Below, piece by piece: positions 1 to 7,550 of a stretch of 28,911 nucleotides of DNA. The position numbers were made by a program, and so were the translations under genes. Numbering within the stretch: the stretch's first letter is position 1; every line of letters begins with the position of its first letter. Below the pieces are notes generated by a model. That model saw nothing but the letters and a program-made list of their open reading frames with translations. It had not been told where the DNA came from and made no database searches. This DNA is from JAZQQB01 sp045628865 (GTDB taxonomy: Bacteria; Bacillota; Clostridia; Lachnospirales; Lachnospiraceae), in assembly GCA_045628865.1 (NCBI GenBank), contig JAZQQB010000002.1, forward strand, positions 1 to 28,911, read 5' to 3'.

Positions 1-14
1 AAACATAAAACTGC

Positions 15-43
15 TTGACAAATGGTACGCATTCTTGTAGAAT
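15..43 (+). promoter_or_regulatory. Sigma-A type promoter for the tRNA-Phe/tRNA-Gly unit
   Basis: A perfect -35 box TTGACA (15-20) is followed by a 17-nt spacer and a near-consensus -10 box TAGAAT (38-43). Transcription should begin near 50, about 24 nt before the tRNA-Phe gene. No terminator lies between the two tRNAs, so both are probably transcribed from here. Confidence 0.75.
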
Positions 44-73
44 TTAACACGATGATGCAAGAATGCGTCACAT

Positions 74-146
74 GCCCAGATAGCTCAGTTGGTAGAGCGG
101 AGAACTGAAAATCCTTATGTCGCTGGTTCGATTCCGGCTCTGGGCA
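74..146 (+). tRNA. tRNA-Phe (anticodon GAA) with an imperfect anticodon stem
   Basis: The 73-nt sequence folds as a cloverleaf. The acceptor stem is 74-80 with 139-145 (7 pairs) and the discriminator is A146. The D stem is 83-86 with 95-98, and the T arm is 122-126 with 134-138. The anticodon GAA is at 107-109, preceded by T106. The CCA end is not encoded and must be added. In the anticodon stem (100-104 with 112-116) the fourth pair is A103 opposite C113, a mismatch, and G100 faces U116 as a wobble. The other arms are intact and the promoter is excellent, so it is probably functional, but the mismatch is unusual. An assembly or sequencing error is the simplest alternative. Confidence 0.9.
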
Positions 147-201
147 TTCTGTTCTAAAAAAAATATTTAGAATGGAGATAGGATTATATATTATATCACA
201 C

Positions 202-272
202 GCGGGTGTAGTTCAATGGTAGAACACCAGCCTTCCAAGCTGGATACGTGGGTTCGATTCCCATCACCCGCT
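202..272 (+). tRNA. tRNA-Gly (anticodon UCC)
   Basis: The 71-nt cloverleaf has acceptor strands 202-208 and 265-271 (7 pairs) with discriminator T272. The anticodon stem 227-231/239-243 is perfect and carries anticodon UCC at 234-236. CCA is not encoded. It lies 55 nt downstream of tRNA-Phe and shares its promoter. The last 13 nt of the gene are repeated exactly at 408-420 as part of a 22-bp direct repeat, which suggests its 3' end has served as an integration or recombination site. Confidence 0.95.
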
Positions 273-281
273 TCTTTTTAT
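260..281. repeat. 22-bp direct repeat, copy 1 (overlaps the tRNA-Gly 3' end)
   Basis: Exact match to 408-429. It covers the last 13 nt of tRNA-Gly plus 9 nt of downstream flank. The arrangement resembles the att sites left by elements that integrate into tRNA 3' ends, but no integrase is present, so the att reading is an inference. Confidence 0.75.
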
Positions 282-318
282 GTCAAAAACCTCAAGCAAA
301 GCTTGGGGTTTTTTGACA
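281..318 (+). terminator. Rho-independent terminator of the tRNA unit
   Basis: The core stem CCTCAAGC (290-297) pairs with GCTTGGGG (301-308), 8 bp including one G-T pair, around an AAA loop, followed by six T residues (309-314). The symmetry extends outward through the A/T tracts to TGTC (281-284) and GACA (315-318), so it could stop transcription from both sides. It lies inside the segment bounded by the 22-bp repeats. Confidence 0.85.
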
Positions 319-407
319 AAAGGAACGGATGCGTCAACCGCCCCCAGGGTTCGGTCTCCGCTCCGCTCCGGTCGGCGCAAAGCCGAGGTCCCCCAGACCT
401 CGTGCGC
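319..407. other. GC-rich structured segment between the two 22-bp repeats
   Basis: The part from about 331 to 410 is strikingly GC-rich against an AT-rich surrounding. It holds three tandem copies of CTCCG (356-370). It also holds two overlapping hairpins: TCGGC (372-376) with GCCGA (382-386), and CGAGGTC (384-390) with GACCTCG (396-402). I see no credible gene: a frame is open across it but has no ribosome binding site and starts inside tRNA-Gly. It may be a small mobile or interspersed repeat, or the remnant of an excised element. Confidence 0.55.
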
Positions 408-429
408 CCCATCACCCGCTTCTTTTTAT
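408..429. repeat. 22-bp direct repeat, copy 2
   Basis: Exact duplicate of 260-281, containing the last 13 nt of tRNA-Gly but no more of the gene. Immediately upstream it is joined to GC-rich sequence. Downstream (430-595) the DNA returns to AT-rich character and holds no gene that I can support. Confidence 0.75.
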
Positions 430-595
430 TGCAAAAAAGGCAAATGACTGGGTATTGGCGTTGTGTGCGCGGGTATTCAGCTTTTTTGTTTGGTAGGAAA
501 TCAATAACATTATGTTTGCAAAAAATTGATTCAAGGAAGATTTTTATTGAAAAAAATGTTACAATAAGGTGGTATTTTGATAGAAAATAAATGAA

Positions 596-623
596 TTGAA
601 ATCATTGGTAGTGCTAATAAAAT
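596..623 (+). promoter_or_regulatory. Promoter of the aldo/keto reductase gene
   Basis: TTGAAA (596-601), a 16-nt spacer and TAAAAT (618-623). Predicted initiation near 630 leaves a leader of about 25 nt before the start codon at 656, with the ribosome binding site GGAGG at 646-650. Confidence 0.55.
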
Positions 624-655
624 AAGAAATATTTACAAGTGAAATGGAGGTTACT

Positions 656-1786
656 ATGGAAAAGAGAAAACTTGAAAAAATAGGGATTGAAACTTCGTTA
701 TTGGGATTTGGCTGTATGCGTTTTCCTACAACTGCAGATGGTGAGATTGATAAGACAAGAACAGCCGATATGATTGATAGAGCCATGAAGGCTGGTGTAA
801 ATTATATCGATACTGCATATCCTTATCATGATGGAAAGAGTGAGCTTGTTGTAGGTGAGGTAATGCAGAAATATGATCGTGATTCATTCTTTCTTGCAAC
901 AAAGATGCCAATCTGGGCAATTGATTCTACAGAAAAGGGAGCACAGATTTTCGAAGAACAGTTACAGAAATTAAGAGTGGATCATGTGGATTTTTATTTG
1001 CTTCATGCATTGAACAAAGATTCTTTCCAGAAGTGTATTGATTTAAAGCTTATTGAACTTTGTGAAGACTTGCAGAAACAGGGTAAGATCAAATATTTCG
1101 GATTCTCATTCCATGATTCTTATGAAGCATTTGAAAAAATCATCACGTATAGAAATTGGGATTTTTGCCAGATTCAGATCAACTATATGGATACAGCAGA
1201 TGGTCCTGGTATGAGAGGATACGAACTTGCTGAGAAGTTAAATATACCTCTTGTGATCATGGAACCGGTAAAAGGTGGAACACTTGCCAACTTATCACCG
1301 GACTTAGAAGCAAATCTTCAGAAGGTGAATCCAGGAAAGAGTACAGCGTCTTTTGCACTTCGCTGGGTAGCTTCATTACCGGATGTAAAGGTAATTCTAA
1401 GTGGTATGTCCAATGAAGAACAGGTTGATGATAACTTAAATACATTTACTAACTATGTGCCATTATCTGCAGAAGAGAAGAAAGTAATCGAAGATAACGT
1501 TGCTATTATGAACAACCGTGTACAAAATGGTTGTACAGGCTGTCGTTACTGTATGCCATGTCCACTTGGTGTGGATATTCCAAGAACCTTCAGAACATGG
1601 AATACCTATCATATGTACCAGAATTTCAGCGTAGTTGAAAGAGACTGGAAGGGAATGAAGGAAGAGGAGAAGCCAGTGAATTGTGTGCAGTGTGGTAAAT
1701 GTGAAAAAGCATGTCCTCAGCACTTAAGCATTCGTGAAGATCTAAAGAAAGCACAGGCAGATTTAGACAATCCTGAATTTGTTTAA
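656..1786 (+). CDS. Aldo/keto reductase with C-terminal iron-sulfur domain
   Basis: An NADPH-type oxidoreductase with a TIM-barrel aldo/keto reductase domain (about residues 1-270) and a ferredoxin-like tail. The expected catalytic tetrad is visible: D52, Y57, K83 and H117. The tail carries two cysteine clusters, CTGCRYCMPC near residue 290 and CVQCGKCEKAC near 345, fitting 4Fe-4S binding as in the clostridial ferredoxin-containing AKR family. I chose the ATG at 656 because GGAGG lies 5 nt upstream; the in-frame ATG at 644 would place that site inside the gene. The product is 376 residues and probably cytoplasmic. The substrate cannot be read from sequence. It has its own promoter, and the araC gene follows 81 nt later with no clear terminator between them, so some read-through is likely. 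Confidence 0.9.
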   Translation: MEKRKLEKIGIETSLLGFGCMRFPTTADGEIDKTRTADMIDRAMKAGVNYIDTAYPYHDGKSELVVGEVMQKYDRDSFFLATKMPIWAIDSTEKGAQIFEEQLQKLRVDHVDFYLLHALNKDSFQKCIDLKLIELCEDLQKQGKIKYFGFSFHDSYEAFEKIITYRNWDFCQIQINYMDTADGPGMRGYELAEKLNIPLVIMEPVKGGTLANLSPDLEANLQKVNPGKSTASFALRWVASLPDVKVILSGMSNEEQVDDNLNTFTNYVPLSAEEKKVIEDNVAIMNNRVQNGCTGCRYCMPCPLGVDIPRTFRTWNTYHMYQNFSVVERDWKGMKEEEKPVNCVQCGKCEKACPQHLSIREDLKKAQADLDNPEFV

Positions 1787-1814
1787 AAATAGCCAAAAGC
1801 GCGACTTGCATTTA

Positions 1815-1823
1815 TGATATAAT
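1815..1823 (+). promoter_or_regulatory. Extended -10 promoter of the araC-type gene
   Basis: TGATATAAT at 1815-1823 is a perfect -10 box with the TGn extension. No convincing -35 box is present at the expected position. The 13-mer spanning 1811-1823 recurs exactly at 2808-2820 in front of galK. Confidence 0.6.
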
Positions 1824-1867
1824 GAAGATGATTTGATTAGTAAGTCAAATAAGCAGGAGACGCATAA

Positions 1868-2755
1868 ATGGAAAAAGCATATAAGCTGGAATTTCAATTA
1901 GAACAGTCAGTTAGTCTAACACTTAGTAGCTGTGGCTGTTCCAGAACAGAACCTTTGCATAGCTTTGGACCTGCCATTAAGCCATATTATCTGATCCATT
2001 ATATTTTAAGTGGCAAGGGCAGATTTCAGATTGGTGGAAAGGAATATAAGCTAGAAGCTGGAAGTGGATTTTTTATACCTCCTAATGAGCTGGCATTTTA
2101 TGAGGCTGATGAAACGGATCCATGGAATTATCTTTGGGTTGGCTTTCGAGGAAACGATGCGGAAGAAATCCTAAATAATATGGGATTATCAGTGGCACAT
2201 CCGATTTTCACCTGCCCACAGTCCGAGGAGCTCTATGAGGTTGTAAAGGATATGATGGAACATAATACCTTTGGTGTTGCCAATGAACTAAGAAGGAGCG
2301 GACAGCTTGGTATTTTTTTATCCATCCTAGCTGAACATCTGGATATCTCTGCCAATGAGGAACAGGATAAAGCCAATATCTATGTGTCAAAGGCGATAGA
2401 GTTTATACAGTTAAATTACTGTAATCCCATTAAGGTTACAGATGTGGCTGAGTATGTTTGTATTAACAGAAGTTATCTGTATACCCTGTTTGAGAATTCC
2501 ATTCATATGTCGCCACAGCAGTATTTGACAGTGTACAGGCTGTCTAAGGCTGCAGAGCTTTTACTTGCTACAGAGTATTCTATTGAAACAATTGCAAGCT
2601 CCTGTGGCTACACAGATCCGCTTGTTTTTTCCAAGGCATTTAGACAAAACAAGGGAATATCACCATCACAATTCCGCAAAACAGAGGATGGAGCAGGAAT
2701 CAATAAGGAGCCTTTAGTTTCATTTGAAAGCTTTATCGAAAACAAAAACAGTTAA
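1868..2755 (+). CDS. AraC-family transcriptional regulator
   Basis: A 295-residue regulator with an N-terminal cupin-like ligand domain (about 20-150) and a C-terminal AraC/XylS double helix-turn-helix (about 190-285). The second helix region reads IETIASSCGYTDPLVFSKAF, the classic AraC signature. A ribosome binding site AGGAG sits about 8 nt upstream of the ATG. Such proteins usually sense a sugar and activate neighbouring catabolic genes. Lying directly upstream of galK-galT, it is the natural candidate for controlling galactose use, though the aldo/keto reductase upstream is another possible target. The gene has its own extended -10 promoter and a strong terminator. Ligand and targets are inferred from position only. 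Confidence 0.88.
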   Translation: MEKAYKLEFQLEQSVSLTLSSCGCSRTEPLHSFGPAIKPYYLIHYILSGKGRFQIGGKEYKLEAGSGFFIPPNELAFYEADETDPWNYLWVGFRGNDAEEILNNMGLSVAHPIFTCPQSEELYEVVKDMMEHNTFGVANELRRSGQLGIFLSILAEHLDISANEEQDKANIYVSKAIEFIQLNYCNPIKVTDVAEYVCINRSYLYTLFENSIHMSPQQYLTVYRLSKAAELLLATEYSIETIASSCGYTDPLVFSKAFRQNKGISPSQFRKTEDGAGINKEPLVSFESFIENKNS

Positions 2756-2776
2756 CATTTTGACTGATTTCATTAA

Positions 2777-2810
2777 CAAACCGATATTTTAATCGGTTTG
2801 TTTTTTTTTT
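2777..2810 (+). terminator. Rho-independent terminator after the araC-type gene
   Basis: A perfect 9-bp stem (2777-2785 with 2792-2800, CAAACCGAT pairing with ATCGGTTTG) closes a 6-nt loop and is followed by ten T residues (2801-2810). The galK -10 box begins only five bases after the T tract, so the terminator occupies the upstream half of the galK promoter. Confidence 0.92.
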
Positions 2811-2811
2811 A

Positions 2812-2820
2812 TGATATAAT
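2812..2820 (+). promoter_or_regulatory. Extended -10 promoter of galK-galT
   Basis: TGATATAAT at 2812-2820, a perfect -10 with TGn extension. The -35 region falls inside the preceding terminator stem and does not match consensus, which fits a promoter needing an activator. The 13-mer 2808-2820 is identical to the one upstream of the araC-type gene. Confidence 0.6.
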
Positions 2821-2855
2821 CAATTAAAAACCCCAAAAATAATGGAGGAATCACA

Positions 2856-4025
2856 ATGGAAATGAAAGAAATCGTATTGCAGAAATTTGCAGAGGTATTT
2901 GGTGATGCCAACGATGCAAAGGTTTATTTTGCACCAGGTCGTGTAAACATGATCGGAGAACACACAGATTATAATGGCGGACATGTTTTTCCATGCGCTT
3001 TGACAATTGGAACCTATGGTGTGGCTAGAAAAAGAAGCGACCGTAAGCTTCGTTTTTATTCCATGAACTTTGAAAGTCTGGGCATGATGGAGTCTGATCT
3101 TGATAGCCTTGTGCCAGATAAGGCAGCAGACTGGACCAACTATCCAAAGGGTGTTATGTGGGCATTCAAAGAAAGAGGAATGGAAATGGATGCAGGTCTT
3201 GATATTCTTTTGAATGGTACTATTCCAAATGGATCAGGTCTTTCATCATCAGCTTCTGTTGAGGTATTAACAGGTGCAATTTTAAGAGATTTATTCGGAT
3301 TTGATGTGTCAAATCAGGATCTTGCATTGATCGGACAGTTTTCAGAGAACAAGTTCAATGGGGTAAATTGCGGAATTATGGATCAGTTTGCCATTGCTAT
3401 GGGCAAAGAGGGTCATGCGATTTTTTTAGATACAGCAGATTTATCATATACTTATGCACCTATCAAATTAGATGGTGCTAAGATTGTGATCGTTTGCAGT
3501 AATAAAAAGAGAGGTCTTGGAGATTCTAAGTACAACGAAAGAAGAAGTGAATGTGAAACAGCGCTTGCAGAACTTCAGAAGGTAGTAGACATCAAATCAC
3601 TTGGTGAATTAACAGAAGAGAAATTCGAAGAAGTGAAGGACGCTATTAAGGATCCAATCAGAATGAAGCGTGCAAAGCATGCAGTATATGAGAATCAGAG
3701 AACTGTCAGAGCGGTTGAAGCTTTAAAGGCAAATGATATTAAGCTTTTTGGTGAATTGATGAATGCTTCTCATGATTCACTAAGAGATGATTATGAAGTA
3801 ACAGGTATCGAGTTGGATACACTTGTGGAAGAAGCAAGAAAGGTAAATGGTGTGATTGGTTCCCGTATGACAGGTGCAGGTTTTGGTGGTTGTACTGTCA
3901 GCATTGTAAAGGATGAGGCAATCGATAACTTTATCAGTGAAGTTGGAAAAGCTTATGAAGCAAAAATTGGTTATGCAGCAGATTTCTATGTAGTAGAGGT
4001 CGGTGATGGTCCAGTAGTTTTATAA
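2856..4025 (+). CDS. galK: Galactokinase
   Basis: Phosphorylates galactose at C1 with ATP, the first committed step of the Leloir pathway, in the cytoplasm. The 389-residue length is typical. All three GHMP-kinase motifs are present: the galactokinase signature GRVNMIGEHTDYNGG at residues 28-42, the phosphate-binding loop PNGSGLSSSAS near 125, and the C-terminal GAGFGGCTVS near 340. GGAGG lies 6 nt before the ATG. galT starts 14 nt after the stop codon, so the two are co-transcribed. The product galactose-1-phosphate is the substrate of that next enzyme. Confidence 0.96.
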   Translation: MEMKEIVLQKFAEVFGDANDAKVYFAPGRVNMIGEHTDYNGGHVFPCALTIGTYGVARKRSDRKLRFYSMNFESLGMMESDLDSLVPDKAADWTNYPKGVMWAFKERGMEMDAGLDILLNGTIPNGSGLSSSASVEVLTGAILRDLFGFDVSNQDLALIGQFSENKFNGVNCGIMDQFAIAMGKEGHAIFLDTADLSYTYAPIKLDGAKIVIVCSNKKRGLGDSKYNERRSECETALAELQKVVDIKSLGELTEEKFEEVKDAIKDPIRMKRAKHAVYENQRTVRAVEALKANDIKLFGELMNASHDSLRDDYEVTGIELDTLVEEARKVNGVIGSRMTGAGFGGCTVSIVKDEAIDNFISEVGKAYEAKIGYAADFYVVEVGDGPVVL

Positions 4026-4039
4026 AAGGAGTAAGTGAA

Positions 4040-5551
4040 ATGGAAAATGCGGTACTAAAACTGGTTGATTACGCAGTCAGCACAGGATTGATTGAGAGTG
4101 AGGATATGCTGTATGCATTGAATCGCTTGTTGGAGGTCTTAAAAGTGGACAGCTTATCAGATGAATTTGATTCTGCTAAGATTGGTATTACGGAGGTACC
4201 AGTTAGTGAACTTCCTGCAATTCTCGATACTCTATGTGACTATGCATACGAGAATGGGATTATGGAAGAAAATTCAGTTGTGTACCGCGATCTTTTTGAT
4301 ACAAAGCTCATGGGTTGCCTTATGCCAAGACCAAGTGAGGTGAACCGTGTATTTGGAGAACTTTACAAAGAAAGTCCAAAGCAGGCAACAGATTATTTCT
4401 ATAAACTAAGTCAGGATTCTAACTATATTCGCAGAGACAGAATAGCCAAGGACCAGAAATGGGTTACAAAAACACCATATGGTGACTTGGATATCACCAT
4501 CAATCTGTCAAAGCCGGAAAAGGATCCAAAGGCCATTGCAGCAGCGAAGCTTATGAAGCAGAGTGGTTATCCAAAGTGTTTACTTTGCAGAGAGAATGAA
4601 GGTTATGCAGGACGCGTCAATCACCCGGCTAGACAGAACCATAGAATCATTAATGTGACTGTAAATGGCAGTGAATGGGGCTTCCAGTATTCACCATACG
4701 TTTATTATAATGAGCATTGCATTGTGTTTAACTCAAAGCATATTCCAATGAAGATTGAAAAGGATACGTTTTCAAAGCTTTTCAGCTTCGTGCATCAATT
4801 CCCACATTATTTTGTTGGGTCCAATGCAGACCTTCCGATTGTAGGCGGATCTATTTTGAGTCATGATCATTTCCAGGGTGGACATTATGAGTTTGCAATG
4901 GCAAAGGCACCTGTAGAAAGAACCTTTGTAGTAAAAGGATTTGAGGATATAGAAGCAGGAATCGTGAAATGGCCAATGTCAGTTATTCGTTTGTCAGGAA
5001 CTGATACAGACAGAATTATAGAATTGGCAGATCATATTTTAGGGGCATGGAGAGGTTATACTGACGAGGCAGCCTTTGTGTATGCCGAAACCAATGGCGA
5101 ACCTCATAATACAATTACACCAATTGCAAGAAAAAGAGGAGATAAATTCGAGTTGGATCTTGTTCTTCGTAACAATATTACAACTGACGAGCATCCATTG
5201 GGTGTTTATCATCCACATCAAAAGCTTCATCATATCAAAAAGGAAAACATTGGTTTGATAGAGGTTATGGGACTTGCGGTATTGCCAGCAAGATTAAAGG
5301 ATGAAATGGCAGCCTTAAAGGAAGCGATTTTAGCTGACGAAGATATCAGTGCAGATCCAGTGCTTAATATTCATGCCGACTGGGTAAAAGAATTCTCTGA
5401 TAAATATGATTCCATTAACAAAGATAATATTGATCAGATAATTGAGGACGAAATTGGTTTGGTATTTGCCGAAGTATTGGAGGATGCCGGCGTATTCAAA
5501 AGAACCAAAGAAGGACAGGCTGCCTTCGACAATTTTACAAGCACCCTGTAA
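4040..5551 (+). CDS. galT: Galactose-1-phosphate uridylyltransferase, class II
   Basis: Transfers UMP from UDP-glucose to galactose-1-phosphate, giving UDP-galactose and glucose-1-phosphate. At 503 residues it belongs to the longer Firmicutes class II GalT family and not the roughly 350-residue E. coli type. The histidine-rich stretch SHDHFQGGHYEF (about residues 274-285) corresponds to the nucleotidyl-transfer centre. AAGGAG precedes the ATG. It is the distal gene of the galK operon, and a terminator follows directly. No galE lies in the window, so epimerisation must be encoded elsewhere. Confidence 0.95.
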   Translation: MENAVLKLVDYAVSTGLIESEDMLYALNRLLEVLKVDSLSDEFDSAKIGITEVPVSELPAILDTLCDYAYENGIMEENSVVYRDLFDTKLMGCLMPRPSEVNRVFGELYKESPKQATDYFYKLSQDSNYIRRDRIAKDQKWVTKTPYGDLDITINLSKPEKDPKAIAAAKLMKQSGYPKCLLCRENEGYAGRVNHPARQNHRIINVTVNGSEWGFQYSPYVYYNEHCIVFNSKHIPMKIEKDTFSKLFSFVHQFPHYFVGSNADLPIVGGSILSHDHFQGGHYEFAMAKAPVERTFVVKGFEDIEAGIVKWPMSVIRLSGTDTDRIIELADHILGAWRGYTDEAAFVYAETNGEPHNTITPIARKRGDKFELDLVLRNNITTDEHPLGVYHPHQKLHHIKKENIGLIEVMGLAVLPARLKDEMAALKEAILADEDISADPVLNIHADWVKEFSDKYDSINKDNIDQIIEDEIGLVFAEVLEDAGVFKRTKEGQAAFDNFTSTL

Positions 5552-5556
5552 TTTCA

Positions 5557-5589
5557 GACAGGTGGTAGCGTAGCTACCCCTGTCTTTTT
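5557..5589 (+). terminator. Rho-independent terminator after galT
   Basis: GACAGG (5557-5562) pairs with CCTGTC (5579-5584), and GGTAGC (5564-5569) pairs with GCTACC (5573-5578), with one bulged T and a 3-nt loop. A run of five T residues follows. Confidence 0.88.
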
Positions 5590-5591
5590 AG

Positions 5592-5619
5592 TTGCGTTAT
5601 GGACGAAATCGTGTAGAAT
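5592..5619 (+). promoter_or_regulatory. Promoter of the first two-component operon
   Basis: TTGCGT (5592-5597), 16-nt spacer, TAGAAT (5614-5619). Initiation would be near 5626. This places the in-frame ATG at 5618 inside the -10 box, so translation must start further downstream. Confidence 0.6.
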
Positions 5620-5647
5620 GAAAGTGGATATTATGATGAGGATGGTG

Positions 5648-6325
5648 ATGGACGTGACTAGTATTTTGCTGGTAGAGGATAGTGAAGCAATTGTTATGGG
5701 CTTGCAGTATTTGATTGAATCAGAGGGGTATCAGTGTCTGGTGGCAAGAGATTGCAGGGAAGCTTTGGATGTCTTTCATAATCAGAAGGTGGATCTGGTC
5801 ATTTTGGATATAGGACTTCCGGATGGGGATGGCTTTAAACTTTGTGAAGAGATGAGAAGAAAGCAGGATATCAGTGTTCTTTTTTTGACTGCAAGAGAGG
5901 AAGAGGAGGATGTTGTGAAGGCTTTTTCCTTGGGTGCAGAGGATTATGTTATGAAGCCATTTCGAAATAAGGAATTAATGGTAAGAGTGAAAAGTATTTT
6001 GAGGAGAAATGGGAAGGCTTCAGAAATCTTGCAGTGTCAGAATATCAAGTTGGATACTGTAACGGGAAAGACTTTTATTGATGGGGAAGAAGTAAGTTTG
6101 ACGAGGCTGGAATATAAGATCATGTATTCCATGATGAGTTATCCGGGAAAGCTGTTTACCAGAGAAGAAATCTTAGAGGGCGTCTGGGATTTGGATGGAA
6201 ATTTTGTAAATGATAATACGCTGACTGTAACTATGAAAAGATTACGGGAAAAGATCAAGGATAAGGATGCAAAGATCATAAAAACAGTGAGAGGAATGGG
6301 GTACCGCATTGAAAAAGAGTCCTGA
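5648..6325 (+). CDS. OmpR-family response regulator
   Basis: A 225-residue DNA-binding response regulator. The receiver domain (about 4-115) has the acidic pair E10/D11, phosphoacceptor D54 in VILDIGLPDGDG, and a conserved K in the VMKPF segment. The C-terminal winged helix (about 130-225) ends in KTVRGMGYRI. I picked the ATG at 5648 because GAGGA lies 5 nt upstream and because an earlier in-frame ATG (5618) overlaps the promoter; a GTG at 5654 is also possible. The kinase gene follows after 1 nt, so the two are translationally linked. The ABC genes downstream are its likely targets, as in BceRS/VraRS-type peptide-sensing modules. Confidence 0.9.
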   Translation: MDVTSILLVEDSEAIVMGLQYLIESEGYQCLVARDCREALDVFHNQKVDLVILDIGLPDGDGFKLCEEMRRKQDISVLFLTAREEEEDVVKAFSLGAEDYVMKPFRNKELMVRVKSILRRNGKASEILQCQNIKLDTVTGKTFIDGEEVSLTRLEYKIMYSMMSYPGKLFTREEILEGVWDLDGNFVNDNTLTVTMKRLREKIKDKDAKIIKTVRGMGYRIEKES

Positions 6326-6326
6326 A

Positions 6327-7538
6327 ATGAAAAAACTTTTGGTGATGATCACAGTGGTGTTACTTCTTTTTATCACCATCATAAATGTATTGTCCCTTCG
6401 GGCATATCGCAAAATGGAAAGTGATTACTATGAAGCTCTTTCTGTATTATTATCAGAGATCAAAGAGCAGTATCCGGAATTTAAGGAAGAGGATTGGATA
6501 CAGTATTTATCAGAATCTCATGGAGAAGATAATGATTTTAAAGAATCTGATATTTTGGATAAATATGGGTATTATCAAAAAGAAACAGTCATTCAGGATC
6601 AGCAAAAGCAGTTTCAGAAGCTGATGGTTGTAAGTAATGTGTTGTTTGCGTGTACCATGGGACTTGCAGGATTTTTGCTGTTTCATTATTGGAAAAAAAG
6701 AAGAAATGCCATTAATACCCTGGCAGAATATATTAGAAGAATTGAACAGGGAGAGTATGCGCTAGATCTTGTAGATAATACAGAGGATGAGCTGAGTACT
6801 TTGAAAAATGAGCTATATACTGTAACGGTCATGTTAAAGGAAAATGCAGAGCTTTCTTCTAAACAGAAAAAAGCTCTTGCCAGAAGTGTTTCCGATATAT
6901 CGCATCAAATTAAGACGCCACTTACTTCTGTCATGGTGCTTTTGGATAATCTTACAGATGATGAGGATATGCCAACCGAAACCAGAAGTCGTTTTTTAAC
7001 AGAGGTATCCAAACAGTGTAATCATGTAAGCTGGCTTGTGGCAAGCTTACTTCGGTTATCAAGATTGGATGCCGGGGTGGTAGAATTCAGCAAAACACAG
7101 GTCAGTATCAAAGAAATCCTTGAACAGGTAAAAAATAAACTGGAGATTTTAGCAGAGCTAAAACAAATCGATATCGTAACAGAGGGAGAAGATATTTCTT
7201 TAGTTGTTGATAAAAACTGGTTTGCAGAGGCTCTTTTGAATATTGTAAAAAATGCAATTGAGCATAGCACAGAAAAATCCAAGGTAATCATTCGATTAAA
7301 AGAAAATGATGTGTATGCCTCCATTCTTGTGAAGGATTTTGGAGAAGGCATGGATGAAGAGGATTGCAAGCATATTTTTGAGCGATTTTATAAGAGCAAA
7401 AATGCAAGCGAACAGAGCATAGGAATTGGACTATCTTTGGCGTGGGAAGTGGTGAAGCAGCATAATGGAACCATCAGTGTGAATGCGAAACCGGGAAAAG
7501 GAACGGAATTTGAAATAAAAATATACAAAGTATTATAA
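6327..7538 (+). CDS. Sensor histidine kinase, two membrane spans
   Basis: A 403-residue membrane kinase. Transmembrane segments are at about 3-24 and 99-122, leaving an extracytoplasmic part of only about 75 residues. The dimerisation helix has the phosphorylated H193 in SDISHQIKTPLTS. The ATPase domain shows the N box NIVKNAIEHS, G1 VKDFGEGMD and G2 IGIGLSLAWEVVKQHNG. The start is the ATG one base after the regulator's stop, just before the first membrane helix; a TTG at 6309 overlapping the regulator is an alternative, and neither has a strong ribosome binding site. The short outer domain resembles kinases that sense through a partner ABC transporter, but it is longer than the tiny loop of true BceS proteins. 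Confidence 0.88.
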   Translation: MKKLLVMITVVLLLFITIINVLSLRAYRKMESDYYEALSVLLSEIKEQYPEFKEEDWIQYLSESHGEDNDFKESDILDKYGYYQKETVIQDQQKQFQKLMVVSNVLFACTMGLAGFLLFHYWKKRRNAINTLAEYIRRIEQGEYALDLVDNTEDELSTLKNELYTVTVMLKENAELSSKQKKALARSVSDISHQIKTPLTSVMVLLDNLTDDEDMPTETRSRFLTEVSKQCNHVSWLVASLLRLSRLDAGVVEFSKTQVSIKEILEQVKNKLEILAELKQIDIVTEGEDISLVVDKNWFAEALLNIVKNAIEHSTEKSKVIIRLKENDVYASILVKDFGEGMDEEDCKHIFERFYKSKNASEQSIGIGLSLAWEVVKQHNGTISVNAKPGKGTEFEIKIYKVL

Positions 7539-7550
7539 AGTTTTTTTCAC

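Noticed and set aside
356..370. CTCCG x3 as a CRISPR-like or satellite array
   Set aside because: Units are 5 bp and directly adjacent with no spacers; only three copies.
216..590. 124-codon plus-strand open frame
   Set aside because: It begins inside tRNA-Gly, crosses the terminator and the GC-rich insert, has no ribosome binding site and shows no protein-like composition.
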